Below, piece after piece: positions 37,389 to 47,703 of a stretch of DNA of 64,000 nt; within the stretch, counting starts at the first letter, position 1; each line of letters starts with the position of its first letter. The stretch is from NCBI RefSeq assembly GCF_009651005.1, contig NZ_WHVW01000012.1, positions 35,930-99,929 on the forward strand, written 5' to 3'. The position numbers were made by a program, and so were the translations under genes. Source of the DNA: Sporosarcina obsidiansis. GTDB lineage: Bacteria; Bacillota; Bacilli; Bacillales_A; Planococcaceae. Under the pieces are notes generated by a model, which was not told the origin of the DNA, did not search any database, and saw only the letters and a program-made list of their open reading frames with translations.

Positions 37389-38801
37389 TTAAAAGAGCTC
37401 AGACAAAACCTTTTTCATGGCAACGGTTCCCTGATCAATACAATCTGGAAGCCCCACTCCATTATAAGAAGCACCTGCAAGCTGTACCATAGGAAATTGT
37501 TCGCGTAATTCTTCACGAGCTCTGCGGATTTTTTCTTTATGGCCCACTCGATACTGCGGACGATCGTCTTTCCAACGTGTAATCATACAGAATTCCGGCT
37601 GTCCTTCCAAACCTAGAATATCTCCTAAGTCGCTCAGCACGATTTTCTCTATTTCACTATCAGGCAAGTCCACAATGGCTTCTTCCCCAATACGTCCAAC
37701 GAACGCTCTTATCAGTACTTTGCCATCAGGTGTTGACGTCGGCCATTTTCGGTCAACAAGCGTACACGCCGTAATGGAATAATTACTGCTACGAGGTACT
37801 AAGAAACCTGTACCATCTATCTCACGCTTCATTGCTTGCTTTGGAAAACCGAGAGCCACCGTAGCAACAGAAGTTGTGGGGATGCTTCCTAATTCTTTCA
37901 ATATCCCATACGATTCAAATAACTGACTGGCTACTGAATGGCTAGTCGTCATAATGACAGCATCTGCTTCGATCTGTTGCTGATCACTTAATGTCAAAAT
38001 TGCCTGATCACCTTGCTTGGATACTTTGAGAACACGAGTCCCTTTTAGAACCGTGACATCATCCAACTGTTGTTCTAAAGCTTCTACTACAGACTCTAGT
38101 CCATTCTTAAATGTATGGAATGCACCCATCTTCTTTGAGCTATGACTATTTTTCTGTGGAAGCTGTTTCGGAGTCGTTTTCTTCATACCTAAAATCAAAC
38201 TTCGATGCTTTTTTTCCACTTCATAAAACTGAGGAAAAGTAGATTCCAAGCTCATCTTATCAATATCGCCTGCATAGACGCCTGATAGTAGCGGCTCGAT
38301 TAAATTTTCCACGACTTCTGTACCAAAGCGTCGACGGAAAAATCCCCCTAGAGACTGATCACCTGTCACTTCAGAACGCGGTAGCACAAAATCTCCTGCA
38401 GCTCGCAATTTGCCGCTTAAACTGAACAATCCTGACGTAATAAACGGTTTAATTTCCGTAGGGATTCCCATTACGGCACCTGCTGGAATCGGATGCATTT
38501 GATCATTCAACAATACATAGGCTTGTCCTGTCGCATTTCGGACTAGCTGATCCGCAATGCCTAGATCGCTTGCCAATTGATCTACGCTCTTTTTGCGAAT
38601 TAAAAAGGAGTCGGGACCGCGTTCGATTACATAGCCGTCTCGACGGACTGTTTGGATTTTTCCACCTAGTTCAGTTGATGCCTCAATTAAGGTGATATCT
38701 AAAGGATATCCATTTTCACGTGCTTCTCTTTGCATATAAAAAGCCGTAGAGAGCCCTGTGATGCCTCCACCGATAATGACTACTTTTTTTCGCTCACTCA
38801 T
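37389..38801 (-). CDS. hemY: HemY, coproporphyrinogen III/protoporphyrinogen oxidase
   Basis: About 470 residues, FAD-dependent. The dinucleotide motif VVIIGGGITGLSTAFYM starts at residue ~7, then ERGPDSFL, and the C-terminal GVGLPDCIDQG completes the FAD site. In Gram-positives the enzyme oxidises coproporphyrinogen III to coproporphyrin III at the membrane face. ATG 38801 (MSERKKVV) matches the B. subtilis N-terminus; ATG 38819 is an alternative. Neither has an ideal ribosome site. It is last in hemE-hemH-hemY. Confidence 0.93.
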   Translation of the reverse strand: MSERKKVVIIGGGITGLSTAFYMQREARENGYPLDITLIEASTELGGKIQTVRRDGYVIERGPDSFLIRKKSVDQLASDLGIADQLVRNATGQAYVLLNDQMHPIPAGAVMGIPTEIKPFITSGLFSLSGKLRAAGDFVLPRSEVTGDQSLGGFFRRRFGTEVVENLIEPLLSGVYAGDIDKMSLESTFPQFYEVEKKHRSLILGMKKTTPKQLPQKNSHSSKKMGAFHTFKNGLESVVEALEQQLDDVTVLKGTRVLKVSKQGDQAILTLSDQQQIEADAVIMTTSHSVASQLFESYGILKELGSIPTTSVATVALGFPKQAMKREIDGTGFLVPRSSNYSITACTLVDRKWPTSTPDGKVLIRAFVGRIGEEAIVDLPDSEIEKIVLSDLGDILGLEGQPEFCMITRWKDDRPQYRVGHKEKIRRAREELREQFPMVQLAGASYNGVGLPDCIDQGTVAMKKVLSELF

Positions 38802-38857
38802 GTCCTTTGCCACTCCCATCCTGCTGTATCCTGTATGTCATTGCACTTGTGCTGGTT

Positions 38858-39796
38858 TTATTTCGATGTGTTTAGTTGATCCAATACCGCATCCGCCATG
38901 GCGTCTACGAATAAAGGATCTGTATTCGGCATAGCCGGTCTATGATAGGCTGCCCCAAGCTCATCACAAACGATCTTACATTCATAATCATTGTCAAACA
39001 AGACTTCGAGGTGATCAGATACGAAACCAACTGGCGTATAAACAAATGATTGATAATCTTTCGTTTCATACAACTCACGTGTCAAATCCTGCACATCTGG
39101 TCCCAACCACGGTTCAGGAGTTTGTCCTTCACTTTGCCAGCCAACTGCGTATGTCTTCACACCTGCTGCCGCTGTAATCAATTCTGCTGTTTCTTTCAGT
39201 TGGTCAGCATATGGATCACCATTTGCCAAAATCTTTTCTGGCAATGAATGCGCAGACACGATTAAACATGCTTTCTCGCGTTCTGACTCATCCATCGCAT
39301 CATACGTCAGGCGAAGTTGATTCGACCAATAGTCAATAAATTTCGGCTGTTTATACCAGCTTTCCACCGAAGTAAGACGAATTCCATGCTTGTCCGCTTC
39401 CTCTTTCGCACGTCCATTATAGGACTTCACTGAGAACGTAGAAAAATGAGGTGCTAACACGATGGATACTGCTTCTTCCACACCGTCATTGCTCATTTTT
39501 TGTACCGCATCTTCAATAAATGGTGCAATATGCTTTAGACCAATATAGACTTGAAAGTCCATGTCATCTTGTACGCTATTTAAACGATTGCATAACGCAT
39601 TCGCTTGATCTTCTGTAATCCGTGCTAACGGAGAAATACCACCAATTGCCTCATAACGATTACGCAGATCTTCCAGCTGTTCAGGCGCTGGCGGACGACC
39701 TCTTCGGATATGCGTGTAGTAAGGTTCTAAATCCTCATAGGAGTTAGGCGTACCATAAGCCATGACAAGTAAGCCCATTTTCTTTTTCGTCATCAT
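38858..39796 (-). CDS. hemH: HemH, coproporphyrin ferrochelatase
   Basis: About 312 residues starting [17 protein letters not shown], which matches the B. subtilis enzyme. [22 protein letters not shown], the metal-site HSLPEK (His) and [14 protein letters not shown] (Glu) are all present. It inserts Fe2+ into coproporphyrin III. GAGGTG lies just upstream of the tandem ATGs (39796/39793). The longer in-frame start at 39838 overlaps hemE and is rejected. Confidence 0.95.
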   Translation of the reverse strand: MMTKKKMGLLVMAYGTPNSYEDLEPYYTHIRRGRPPAPEQLEDLRNRYEAIGGISPLARITEDQANALCNRLNSVQDDMDFQVYIGLKHIAPFIEDAVQKMSNDGVEEAVSIVLAPHFSTFSVKSYNGRAKEEADKHGIRLTSVESWYKQPKFIDYWSNQLRLTYDAMDESEREKACLIVSAHSLPEKILANGDPYADQLKETAELITAAAGVKTYAVGWQSEGQTPEPWLGPDVQDLTRELYETKDYQSFVYTPVGFVSDHLEVLFDNDYECKIVCDELGAAYHRPAMPNTDPLFVDAMADAVLDQLNTSK

Positions 39797-39834
39797 CTTC
39801 ACCTCGGTAGTTTGATTGTGATGTCGTTCAATCT

Positions 39835-40878
39835 TCACTTCGTGCGTAACTGTGCACTATATTCATGAACAAAAGCTGTCAAGCGCTGCAATGTCGCAGG
39901 CTGTACTTCAGGAAAGACACCATGTCCTAAATTAAAGATATGGCCGCCATGCTCGACACCCTCTTCTACAATTCGTTTCGCACGTTCTTCAATGACCGAC
40001 CAATTCGCTAATAACAAAGTCGGATCCAAGTTCCCTTGAAGCGGTTTCGTCATACCTCGTTCACCGGCTTCTTTTATGGATAACCGCCAATCTAATCCAA
40101 CAACATCTACTGGAAGGTCATGCCATTCATTCGCCAGATGACTGGCACCCACGCCGAATGTGATCAATGGAACTTCCAATTTTCGAAGTTCTGAGAAAAT
40201 ACGTGTCATCGTCGGCTTAATGAAAATCCGATAGTCCGATACGTTTAACGCACCTACCCAAGAATCAAATATTTGCACAGCCTTAGCTCCGGCTGCTACT
40301 TGTGCTCGGATGTATGTAATCGTCATATCCGCCAACTTATCCATTAAAGCGAACCAAGCTTCTGGCTCAGACACCATGAAGGATTTCGTTAAATTATAGC
40401 TACGCGAAGGTCCCCCTTCAATCATATAGCTCGCTAGTGTAAATGGAGCTCCAGCAAAACCAATCAATGGCACATTCAACTGCTCTTCTGTCAGGAGTTT
40501 AATCGTATCCAATACATATGGAACTTGTTCTTCCGCTGAAAATTCACCAAGACGTTCAATATCTTTAATGGAACGTATCGGGTTAGAGATCACGGGGCCA
40601 ACACCAGATTTGATCTTTACGTCAATTCCGATTCCAACTAATGGGGTCACAATATCCTTATATAAAATGGCTGCATCCACATCATATTGATCTACAGGCA
40701 ATTTTGTTACATAGGCACATAATTCAGGTTGGTGCGTAATTTCTTCCAAAGAGTATTTCTCTTTGATTTTCCGATATTCTGGTTGCGAACGTCCTGCTTG
40801 ACGCATGAACCACACAGGGGTGTGTCCAACTTCTTCTCCTCTGGCAGCACGCAGCAACGTATCATTAAACGTTGTCAT
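39835..40878 (-). CDS. hemE: HemE, uroporphyrinogen decarboxylase
   Basis: About 347 residues. N-terminal [16 protein letters not shown] carries the substrate-binding Arg residues; [10 protein letters not shown] the catalytic Asp loop; [17 protein letters not shown] and FNLGHGVFP follow. It decarboxylates uroporphyrinogen III to coproporphyrinogen III. ATG 40878 is ten bases after GAGGG; GTG 40884 is the alternative. First gene of hemE-hemH-hemY. Confidence 0.95.
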   Translation of the reverse strand: MTTFNDTLLRAARGEEVGHTPVWFMRQAGRSQPEYRKIKEKYSLEEITHQPELCAYVTKLPVDQYDVDAAILYKDIVTPLVGIGIDVKIKSGVGPVISNPIRSIKDIERLGEFSAEEQVPYVLDTIKLLTEEQLNVPLIGFAGAPFTLASYMIEGGPSRSYNLTKSFMVSEPEAWFALMDKLADMTITYIRAQVAAGAKAVQIFDSWVGALNVSDYRIFIKPTMTRIFSELRKLEVPLITFGVGASHLANEWHDLPVDVVGLDWRLSIKEAGERGMTKPLQGNLDPTLLLANWSVIEERAKRIVEEGVEHGGHIFNLGHGVFPEVQPATLQRLTAFVHEYSAQLRTK

Positions 40879-41220
40879 GTTCACCGATCCCTCTTTCCAT
40901 TATTTCACTCTGTTTTAAACACAGACTTATTATTCGTTTCTCATCATAAACCGTTGACAAGCCATTGTATAGCGAATTGCGCCTTTGTCATAATTTTGTG
41001 CTTTGCTTTTGGTTCTGTTTGCCATGTTTTAGACAATCATTCATCTCCCACTTAGCTCACCTGCTTCGTGTTTGATTTGAGGTATTAAGGGGAACAATTT
41101 ATTTATAGAATACACGGTGGATACTTTATACAGCAGGTGGATGCTTTTCAAGCCAATCCTGTTACAATGTATTGTAGTTGAGTAAGATATAACCGTTACT
41201 AGCCAAAGGAGGAAGTATAG
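40879..41220. other. Divergent intergenic region hemE / hmoB
   Basis: 342 bp without a convincing gene. It must hold promoters for both divergent genes. A TACAAT -10-like hexamer lies at about 41163 on the plus strand without a clear -35. No Fur- or PerR-like palindrome is obvious to me. Confidence 0.5.
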
Positions 41221-41730
41221 ATGAATATTTTTATGACAACTGGAACGATAGACTTTATGGAGAAGATTAAAGAAAAGCATAGTGATGAACCTATTATTTT
41301 AATGAACGGAGGAGGTCACACGCTCCTTTTGCACGAAACAAACGGTAAATCTGTATTCCAAACTCCAAGAAAATATGAAATAGCGGGATCAGTGGGTGTG
41401 CTTGCAGAGAACGGATACTTTGCAATGAATAACATTGCGGTCACTGATGAAGGGAAGCCAATTTTTGAGCATCAATACAAAATGATGGGTGAACGACTGA
41501 CGGATCTTCCAGGCTTTATAGCATTCCGTCTCTTACGGCCTATTGGTTCAGATACGTACGTTGTATTAACCGAATGGACAGAAGAACGTCTCTATAAACT
41601 ATGGTACGAATCGCCAGGATATAAACTGTCCAACCCTAATGATTTCAAAGATCAAGGCGGCGCAACCTTACACATCTTCACGAGTGCACCCTATACTGCC
41701 ACCTATAAAACACCTACTGAAGAGTTATGA
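41221..41730 (+). CDS. hmoB: HmoB-like heme-degrading monooxygenase
   Basis: 169 residues. MNIFMTTGTIDFMEKI, ILLHET-like LLLHETNGKSVFQTP, NNIAVTDEGKPIFEHQ and the ABM-domain segment FRLLRPIGSDTYVVLTEW (about 100-118) match B. subtilis HmoB (YhgC), which also lies next to hemEHY. Such enzymes open heme to release iron, or protect against excess heme. AAAGGAGG precedes the ATG; a terminator overlaps the stop codon. Confidence 0.85.
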   Translation: MNIFMTTGTIDFMEKIKEKHSDEPIILMNGGGHTLLLHETNGKSVFQTPRKYEIAGSVGVLAENGYFAMNNIAVTDEGKPIFEHQYKMMGERLTDLPGFIAFRLLRPIGSDTYVVLTEWTEERLYKLWYESPGYKLSNPNDFKDQGGATLHIFTSAPYTATYKTPTEEL

Positions 41731-41757
41731 CGTCAACACGTCACCTCTTCTTTTTTT
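41719..41757 (+). terminator. hmoB terminator
   Basis: Stem GAAGAG..TGACGT/ACGTCA.CTCTTC followed by TTTTTTT; the 5' arm covers the stop codon. Confidence 0.82.
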
Positions 41758-41870
41758 ATCTCTACTTTGCCTGAATCTTCGGATTTCGAAATTTGCGACG
41801 ACTCTATCACATTGCTATAATAAGAACCAAGATATACAAGCTCGTTCTTAGTTGGAAGGGAGATTTTTTT

Positions 41871-43034
41871 ATGAAAGAACTATTATTTGAGAAATTACAA
41901 GAGTCTTATGACGATATGGTAGAGATTCGTCGTTACTTGCATATGAATCCAGAGGTTTCATTTAAAGAAGCAAAGACCGCAGCCTATATTGCGGATTTTT
42001 ATAAACAACTCGGTGTTAATGTTCGCACAGGTGTGGGGGGAAATGGGGTTGTTGCTAAAGTAATGGGAGGAAAACCTGGAAAAACCGTAGCGTTGCGTGC
42101 AGATTTTGATGCGTTACCCATTCAAGATCAGAAAGATACGCCTTACGCTTCTAAAGTACCAGGAGTCATGCATGCTTGCGGACATGATGCCCATACCGCC
42201 ACGCTTCTCCAGCTCGCAAAGGCTCTTCATGAGATGCGCGAGGACTTGGCAGGTGAATACGTCTTCATTCACCAGCATGCAGAAGAACTCGCTCCAGGCG
42301 GTGCAATCGCTATGATTGAAGATGGCTGTCTAGAAGGAGTAGACGTCATTTTCGGCACCCACGTATGGTCTCTCTTTGAATCTAGTGTCATTTATTATGC
42401 ATCCGGCCCTGTCATGGCAGCGGCTGATCGATTTACAATTACAATCCAAGGTGCAGGCGGTCATGGCGCTTCTCCTCACCAAACAAAAGACGCCATCGTC
42501 ATCGGTTCTCAATTGGTTATGAACTTACAGCAACTCGTCTCCAGACGCGTTGATCCAATTGAATCTGCTGTATTATCTGTAGGTTCTTTCGTTGCAGATA
42601 ACGCATTTAACGTCATCGCTGATCAAGCGGTGCTCGGTGGTACAGTACGGACATTTGCGCCCGAAATTCGTGATTTGATGGAACAAGAAATTCAACGTGT
42701 AGCAAAAGGAACTGCACTTGCAAATGATTGTCAAATTGAAGTGAAGTATTATCGCGGCTACCCGGCTGTCATCAATCACGCAAAAGAAACAGAATTCTTA
42801 AAATACATTGCTGAATCTATTCCTGGCTTGCAGGGTGTTGAAGAAATGAAGCCGCAAATGGGTGGCGAAGATTTCGCGTATTATTTAGAAAAAGTACCCG
42901 GCACTTTATTCTTTACAGGGGCAAAACCGATAGATGCGTATCCTCACCATCACCCCCGCTTTGATATTGATGAAAAAGCTATGATCGCAGCAGCTAAAAC
43001 GCTAGGAGCCGCTGCAATCGAATACCAACAATAA
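41871..43034 (+). CDS. M20 family amidohydrolase/aminoacylase
   Basis: 387 residues. Metal ligands sit in HACGHDAH (about 98-105) and HQHAEE (about 134-139), with LRADFDALPIQD before them and the C-terminal GGEDFAYYLEKVPG. The central dimerisation domain (about 180-290) contains GAGGHGASPH. It is of the IAA-amino acid hydrolase / N-acetyl-L-amino acid deacylase type; the substrate is unknown. ATG 41871 follows GGAAGGGAG; the longer in-frame start at 41793 is rejected. Confidence 0.9.
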   Translation: MKELLFEKLQESYDDMVEIRRYLHMNPEVSFKEAKTAAYIADFYKQLGVNVRTGVGGNGVVAKVMGGKPGKTVALRADFDALPIQDQKDTPYASKVPGVMHACGHDAHTATLLQLAKALHEMREDLAGEYVFIHQHAEELAPGGAIAMIEDGCLEGVDVIFGTHVWSLFESSVIYYASGPVMAAADRFTITIQGAGGHGASPHQTKDAIVIGSQLVMNLQQLVSRRVDPIESAVLSVGSFVADNAFNVIADQAVLGGTVRTFAPEIRDLMEQEIQRVAKGTALANDCQIEVKYYRGYPAVINHAKETEFLKYIAESIPGLQGVEEMKPQMGGEDFAYYLEKVPGTLFFTGAKPIDAYPHHHPRFDIDEKAMIAAAKTLGAAAIEYQQ

Positions 43035-43042
43035 AGTATAAG

Positions 43043-43075
43043 CTGTCAACAGGTACATTTCTGTTGACAGTTTTT
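43043..43075 (+). terminator. Terminator of the M20 peptidase gene
   Basis: Perfect stem CTGTCAACAG/CTGTTGACAG, loop of eight, then TTTTT. Confidence 0.9.
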
Positions 43076-43236
43076 AATTGCATTCCTCAAGTTACACAAC
43101 AAGCATTACATTTATAATCGATAAGATGGATGAAAATTTCTATTATTGTAATTTCACTGTTGATTTTAGATTTTTCTGTCATATAATATATGATAAAGTA
43201 TTAATTCAATTGTCCTATTAAACTGGAGGGAACGCT

Positions 43237-43773
43237 GTGGCAAACCAACAATATTTATCGTCTTACATCATTACTTTCCATACCTTTGCACTACTTCACG
43301 GCCAACATTCGAATCCATACTTCACAAAGGTAGTGGAAAGCAATCAAACATTTTTTGTCGAAAAGACACCCTTGGAAATTATGAGAGATTCCTGCACTCA
43401 CTATCGCACCAATTTCGAGTCGATTATGAATAGCTCAAAAAGTGATTTGAGAAAACGGCATAAACCTCCTATTATGCTGACACATTCAAATAATCGGCCG
43501 TTGTTATTTTTCCCTTTGTTATCGCCTTCTCTTCATAAAAATTCCTGGATTGCTTATCATGCTGTAAAAGATGTGCATAAAAATGAAGATGGGGTCTGTG
43601 TAGTATTAAAAAATGATACCAAGATGCCTTTGAATACTTCAATAGCCACAGTGTATCGCCAGCTTGCACTATCTCATATTCTGTCTCAGCGATTCGAAAA
43701 TGCGCAGGAAGAGTTGAGAAGTTCGTATTATTTGATCATGGAGCCGAAAAATTCGGATTCTCCAATTTCCTAA
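43237..43773 (+). CDS. comK: ComK, competence transcription factor
   Basis: 178 residues (B. subtilis 192). Recognised by KTPLEIMRDSC (about 43-53), the central HKPPIML...NNRPLLFFPLLSPS (about 75-98) and WIAYHAVKDV. ComK activates DNA-uptake genes, here presumably comFA-comFC and comFB. GTG start eight bases after GGAGGG. The C-terminus diverges from B. subtilis and is shorter. The A+T-rich upstream region may hold ComK boxes, but I see no unambiguous AAAA-N5-TTTT pair. The 3' end overlaps the convergent gene by 38 bp. Confidence 0.88.
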   Translation: MANQQYLSSYIITFHTFALLHGQHSNPYFTKVVESNQTFFVEKTPLEIMRDSCTHYRTNFESIMNSSKSDLRKRHKPPIMLTHSNNRPLLFFPLLSPSLHKNSWIAYHAVKDVHKNEDGVCVVLKNDTKMPLNTSIATVYRQLALSHILSQRFENAQEELRSSYYLIMEPKNSDSPIS

Positions 43774-44113
43774 GGTACTGATTCAACAGTTCTTCCGTAC
43801 GATTTCGCAGCCGCACATTTAGATAGCGGCGATAATCTTCATATCCCTCATGCAAAAACAAGTATTCCGTGAATAATTCATCCGTGGACTGTCGGATCAC
43901 CTTCATTTTATGCTGCCGTAAATACACAGCAGTCTTTTGTAAATCCGCCGTCACCGCATTCATCGTTTCGTCTAACAAATTGAGATACGGACTTTTTAAT
44001 TTAAAGGGGACTTGTTCAACTAATCGTCGATCTCGTTCAAGAATGGTCATCAGCATTGGCAAATAAATATGATTTTCCAAATACGGCAATGCCTCCGATG
44101 GTATCAAAGGCAT
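43736..44113 (-). CDS. Conserved hypothetical protein (YhjD-like)
   Basis: 125 residues, helical, no membrane segment. The pattern ALPYLENHIYLPMLMTILERDRR and RRYLNVRLRNRTEELLNQYL is reminiscent of a small Bacillus protein encoded near comK (YhjD); this is from memory and not certain. ATG 44113 is eight bases after GGGGGG. The start ATG 44119 is an alternative. The 3' end overlaps the comK 3' end on the other strand. Confidence 0.65.
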   Translation of the reverse strand: MPLIPSEALPYLENHIYLPMLMTILERDRRLVEQVPFKLKSPYLNLLDETMNAVTADLQKTAVYLRQHKMKVIRQSTDELFTEYLFLHEGYEDYRRYLNVRLRNRTEELLNQYLRKLENPNFSAP

Positions 44114-44210
44114 ACTCATCGCCCCCCTATAAGAACTAATGTTCGTATTAATACTATAATGGTTTTAAAAAAGAAATGCAAGTAGTAGTAGTATGGCAAT
44201 TCTTTCACCA

Positions 44211-44245
44211 AAAAAACTTCCAGCGCGTCATGGCTGGAAGTTTTT
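44211..44245. terminator. Terminator of the lipoprotein gene
   Basis: Stem ACTTCCAGC/GCTGGAAGT with A and T runs on both sides; it serves the minus-strand lipoprotein gene ending 2 bases to its right. Confidence 0.85.
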
Positions 44246-44246
44246 A

Positions 44247-44810
44247 TTAATTCCCTGATTCATCCCCGATAAAGTGAATAGAGAATACTTTCCATTCACC
44301 GTCTTCTTTATGAAATACGGTCACTTGGCGTCCTTCAGGAATATTTTCTGTACCACTCTCTAATTCGGTGAACGTTGTCTTCATTGTGGTAAATAATTGC
44401 GCTTCTTTTTCATTATATTTCACAATGGTTTCATTGTCCGGCTCACGTTTCATTTCATATGTTTCAAGCAAATCCTCTGTAGCTTTCCGCTCTTCTTCTA
44501 AATCATAGCCTTCTTTAGATAACGTAGCAAGATAGCCTTCTACATCTTTATTATTCAATGTTTCAATATACTGGTCGAATGCCTTCATGATGTTGTCTCT
44601 TTCTTCATCAGGCACATTTTCCGCTTCTTCGACTTGATCACCTGACATGCTGAAGCCTACTTTGTTTTCATCCACTCCATGATCGATCGCACCATTGCCT
44701 GGAGTAGCTTCCCCGTTGTCAACATCATTTGGGTTCGTATCTTCCGTCTTGTTACACGCGCCCAATACCAATAAAATAGCGATCGATGCAGCTGCTAATT
44801 TTTTCTTCAT
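44247..44810 (-). CDS. Predicted lipoprotein
   Basis: 187 residues. The signal peptide ends in a lipobox, LVLGAC, with lipidated Cys at about 19. An acidic linker follows (NPNDVDNGEATPGN). The C-terminal ~100 residues (AFDQYIETLNNKDVEGYLATLSKEGYDLEEER ... FHKEDGEWKVFSIHF) have an NTF2/SnoaL-like pattern of nuclear transport factor 2-fold proteins. Function unknown; it is anchored to the outer membrane leaflet face. Monocistronic, upstream AGGAGG. Confidence 0.82.
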   Translation of the reverse strand: MKKKLAAASIAILLVLGACNKTEDTNPNDVDNGEATPGNGAIDHGVDENKVGFSMSGDQVEEAENVPDEERDNIMKAFDQYIETLNNKDVEGYLATLSKEGYDLEEERKATEDLLETYEMKREPDNETIVKYNEKEAQLFTTMKTTFTELESGTENIPEGRQVTVFHKEDGEWKVFSIHFIGDESGN

Positions 44811-44827
44811 TGCTTCCTCCTACATAG

Positions 44828-44863
44828 CGAAAAAGGTCTTTTCTTTTTAAAAGACCTTTTTCG
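44828..44863 (-). terminator. degU terminator
   Basis: Fifteen-bp stem CGAAAAAGGTCTTTT/AAAAGACCTTTTTCG; it lies 10 bases after the degU stop. Confidence 0.85.
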
Positions 44864-44873
44864 TTTTTATAAT

Positions 44874-45554
44874 TTATTTAACTTCTACCCAGCCATTCTT
44901 AATCGCTGTGACAACTGCTTGTGTTCGGTCATTCACGTTCATTTTTTGCAAAATGCTAGAGACGTGGTTCTTCACGGTTTTTTCCGAAATAAATAACGTT
45001 TCACCGATCGTACGGTTACTTTGTCCATCAGTCAACAATTGCAAGACTTCACATTCCCGTTTCGTCAATAAATGAAGAGGACGACGAATATCGTTTTGTT
45101 GGAAGGATCCTTTATGTTCTCTTTCACTTAAACGACGGAATTCCGATACTAAATTATGTGTAACTTTCGGGTGTAGATACGATCCACCGGCAGCCACTAC
45201 TTTAATAGCTTGTACAATCGCATCCGCATCCATCTCTTTCAGCATATAGCCGAGTGCCCCTGTTTTCAACGCGTGTGTCACATAAGACTCATCATCATGA
45301 ATGGATAGCATAATCACTTTCGCATCAGGGTACTCATTCACTAATTGCTCGGTCGCCTCTACACCATTCATGCGTGGCATGTTAATATCCATCAACACAA
45401 CGTCAGGCTGATATTGTTTGAACAACTCCAGCACTTCATATCCGTCGTCTCCTTCTGCTACTACATTAAACGACTCTTCAAAATCCAAGATTCGTTTAAC
45501 GCCTTCGCGAAATAATTGATGGTCATCCACTATTAAAATTTTTGTTGTCTCCAT
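44874..45554 (-). CDS. degU: DegU, response regulator
   Basis: 226 residues from ATG 45554 (GGGAGG eight bases upstream; the longer frame to 45635 is inside degS). Receiver domain with phosphoacceptor D56 in VVLMDINMP and LuxR-type HTH at the C-terminus ([33 protein letters not shown]). DegU controls exoenzymes, motility and competence; its unphosphorylated form helps ComK bind its own promoter in B. subtilis. Downstream of degS with 28 bases between. Confidence 0.96.
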   Translation of the reverse strand: METTKILIVDDHQLFREGVKRILDFEESFNVVAEGDDGYEVLELFKQYQPDVVLMDINMPRMNGVEATEQLVNEYPDAKVIMLSIHDDESYVTHALKTGALGYMLKEMDADAIVQAIKVVAAGGSYLHPKVTHNLVSEFRRLSEREHKGSFQQNDIRRPLHLLTKRECEVLQLLTDGQSNRTIGETLFISEKTVKNHVSSILQKMNVNDRTQAVVTAIKNGWVEVK

Positions 45555-45582
45555 ATTCTGTTCCTCCCAATCTGATCGTCGC

Positions 45583-46731
45583 TTATAGTTCTTCATCCAA
45601 CGGAATTTTGAAAAAAATCGAGGTTCCTTCACCAATGTTCGAAATCACTTTCATTTCTCCCTTTAATAAATCCACTCGCTCTTGCATTCCAATTAAGCCG
45701 AAAGATTTTTCTTTTACTTCCTTTGTATCAAAGCCGCAGCCTTGGTCTTTCACGAGTATATTTACAGTTTCGCGAAGCCATTCGACTTTCACCCAAATTT
45801 CCTCTGTTTTCGCATGCTTAATGCAATTATTCACAGATTCTTGAATCAGGCGGAAAATCCCCACTTCAAAATTGGAATTGAATCTTCTTTCAGCCCCATT
45901 GCTCTGAAAGTGGATGGTTAGCGGCGCCTCATATTCACTAATGGTAGATAAATACTTTTTCAATGTCGGGACAAGTCCTAAATCATCCAGAGCCATCGGA
46001 CGTAGATCGTAAATAATGCGACGTACTTCAGACAATGCTCCTCTGACCATTTCTTTAAGATAAGACAGCTCTAGCATTGCATTATCCGGACCCTTTTGCA
46101 CAAATGTCTTCTCAATCAAACCTGAACGCACCAATACATTCGCCAGCATTTGTGCTGGTCCATCATGAATATCTCGCGAGAGTCGCTTACGTTCTTCTTC
46201 TTGGGCTTGGATAATTTGAATGGCAAAGTCCTGTTTGTGACGGGCAGTCTCAAGTGCCGTGCTTACATTTTTCAAATCGGATGTTAAGTAAGTAATCACA
46301 GTGGTTACTTGATTAACAAGTTGATCAGCCCTTTCAATTGTAGACAGCAACATAGCAAGCCGTCGTTCCAGCTCGTCCCGCCTGGCTCGCAATTGCTTTT
46401 CCTCCATTTTATTGATGGAGACGCGTACAAGCAAATCATTTGCTACACTGTAGGCCTGCTTCACTTCTTCTTCGGTGTAATTCATAAAATTCTTCGACAC
46501 GTTTGCCAAGCGTTTTCTTGAGTGGCGTGACATATCTTCAAGATAATCGCCTTCTGTTATCACATGGGAAATGCTCTCTTTTACTTCAGCTAGCTCTTTC
46601 TGCATCTCTTCGAAACTTTGGCGGCTTTGTTCGCTAATTAAAAATATGTCGTTTTTTGACTGATCCATTACGTCTACCATATTTCCAAAGATCTTCTCCA
46701 TTTGCTGGATGTCAATCGCCTTCTCGTTCAA
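45583..46731 (-). CDS. degS: DegS, sensor histidine kinase
   Basis: 382 residues, soluble, with TTG start about six bases after GGGGAG. The N-terminal coiled-coil sensor domain (about 30-170) precedes HisKA_3 with phosphoacceptor H189 in [13 protein letters not shown], then the ATPase domain ([38 protein letters not shown]). It phosphorylates DegU. Divergent from yvyE. Confidence 0.95.
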   Translation of the reverse strand: MNEKAIDIQQMEKIFGNMVDVMDQSKNDIFLISEQSRQSFEEMQKELAEVKESISHVITEGDYLEDMSRHSRKRLANVSKNFMNYTEEEVKQAYSVANDLLVRVSINKMEEKQLRARRDELERRLAMLLSTIERADQLVNQVTTVITYLTSDLKNVSTALETARHKQDFAIQIIQAQEEERKRLSRDIHDGPAQMLANVLVRSGLIEKTFVQKGPDNAMLELSYLKEMVRGALSEVRRIIYDLRPMALDDLGLVPTLKKYLSTISEYEAPLTIHFQSNGAERRFNSNFEVGIFRLIQESVNNCIKHAKTEEIWVKVEWLRETVNILVKDQGCGFDTKEVKEKSFGLIGMQERVDLLKGEMKVISNIGEGTSIFFKIPLDEEL

Positions 46732-46881
46732 ATAACTCCCCCCCGCACCTGTCTATGTAAAAATATGCAAAGTGAGCAGTATTGCAGTTTAGCCTAATTA
46801 CTTATACACTTCATATACAGTATATCATCTAGATGAGGTAAAAGTATTATAAGTATATTACAAATGTAGGGGGCACGACAA

Positions 46882-47514
46882 ATGCGAGCAAATTACAAAA
46901 CCGTAAACCAGTATGGAGAAAGTGAATTTATTATACAAAAATCTCGTTTCCTTTCATTTGTTAAACGAGTGGAAACGGAACAAGACGCATTGGACTTTAT
47001 TCAAGAAATCAAAAAACGACATCATTCTGCAACACATAATTGCTCCGCGTATATAATAGGTGAACATGATCAAATCCAAAAAGCGAATGACGATGGGGAA
47101 CCTTCTGGCACTGCGGGCGTTCCAATTTTGGAGGTCCTCAAAAAGCAACAGCTGAAAGATACTGTCATTGTGGTTACTCGCTATTTTGGCGGCATTAAAC
47201 TCGGTGGCGGTGGATTGATCCGTGCCTATGGCAAAGCCGCAACAGAAGGAATTGGAGCAACAGGTGTCGTCGAAAGAAAGTTGCATGTATTAACCAAGAC
47301 TTCCATAGACTATACATGGCTGGGCAAAGTTGAAAATGAAGTTCGACAATCCATATACCCTTTACAGGAGATCGTCTATGAAGAGGACGTTGAACTGTTT
47401 TTATATGTTCCTTTAGAAGATGAGATGATTTTCCGGGAGTGGATGATGGAGTTGACGAATGGACAAGCAGAAATTGCTACGATCCGTCACAAATTTCTGG
47501 AATTCGCTATTTGA
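46882..47514 (+). CDS. yvyE: YvyE, YigZ/IMPACT family protein
   Basis: 210 residues. The N-terminal UPF0029 domain has SRFLSFVKRVETEQDAL, ATHNCSAYI and NDDGEPSGTAGVPILEVL (about 69-86), followed by VTRYFGGIKLGGGGLIRAYG. A smaller C-terminal alpha/beta domain (DUF1949) ends the protein. The role is unclear; eukaryotic IMPACT acts on translation control. Same place as in B. subtilis, divergent from degS. Confidence 0.92.
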   Translation: MRANYKTVNQYGESEFIIQKSRFLSFVKRVETEQDALDFIQEIKKRHHSATHNCSAYIIGEHDQIQKANDDGEPSGTAGVPILEVLKKQQLKDTVIVVTRYFGGIKLGGGGLIRAYGKAATEGIGATGVVERKLHVLTKTSIDYTWLGKVENEVRQSIYPLQEIVYEEDVELFLYVPLEDEMIFREWMMELTNGQAEIATIRHKFLEFAI

Positions 47515-47703
47515 TATACTATACCTTTGATTAAAAAACAGGTATAATAGCGGAAGATGTAACGCATGATCAACACGCGTCTATTTTGTCAGTATGGACA
47601 TTAGTGAGAAGCATGAATACTTGCCTACCTGTAACAAGCCACGGCTGTTTTTGCTGGATTCGCCACAGACGGCTTTGCCTGCCGTACACTTTGGAGGTAT
47701 AAA

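Noticed and set aside
43076..43236. ComK boxes for comK autoregulation
   Set aside because: A+T-rich with AAAA and TTTT runs, but no clear pair with five-base spacing; cannot be called by eye.
45555..45635. N-terminal extension of DegU
   Set aside because: It overlaps degS and has no ribosome site; the ATG at 45554 has GGGAGG and gives the family length.
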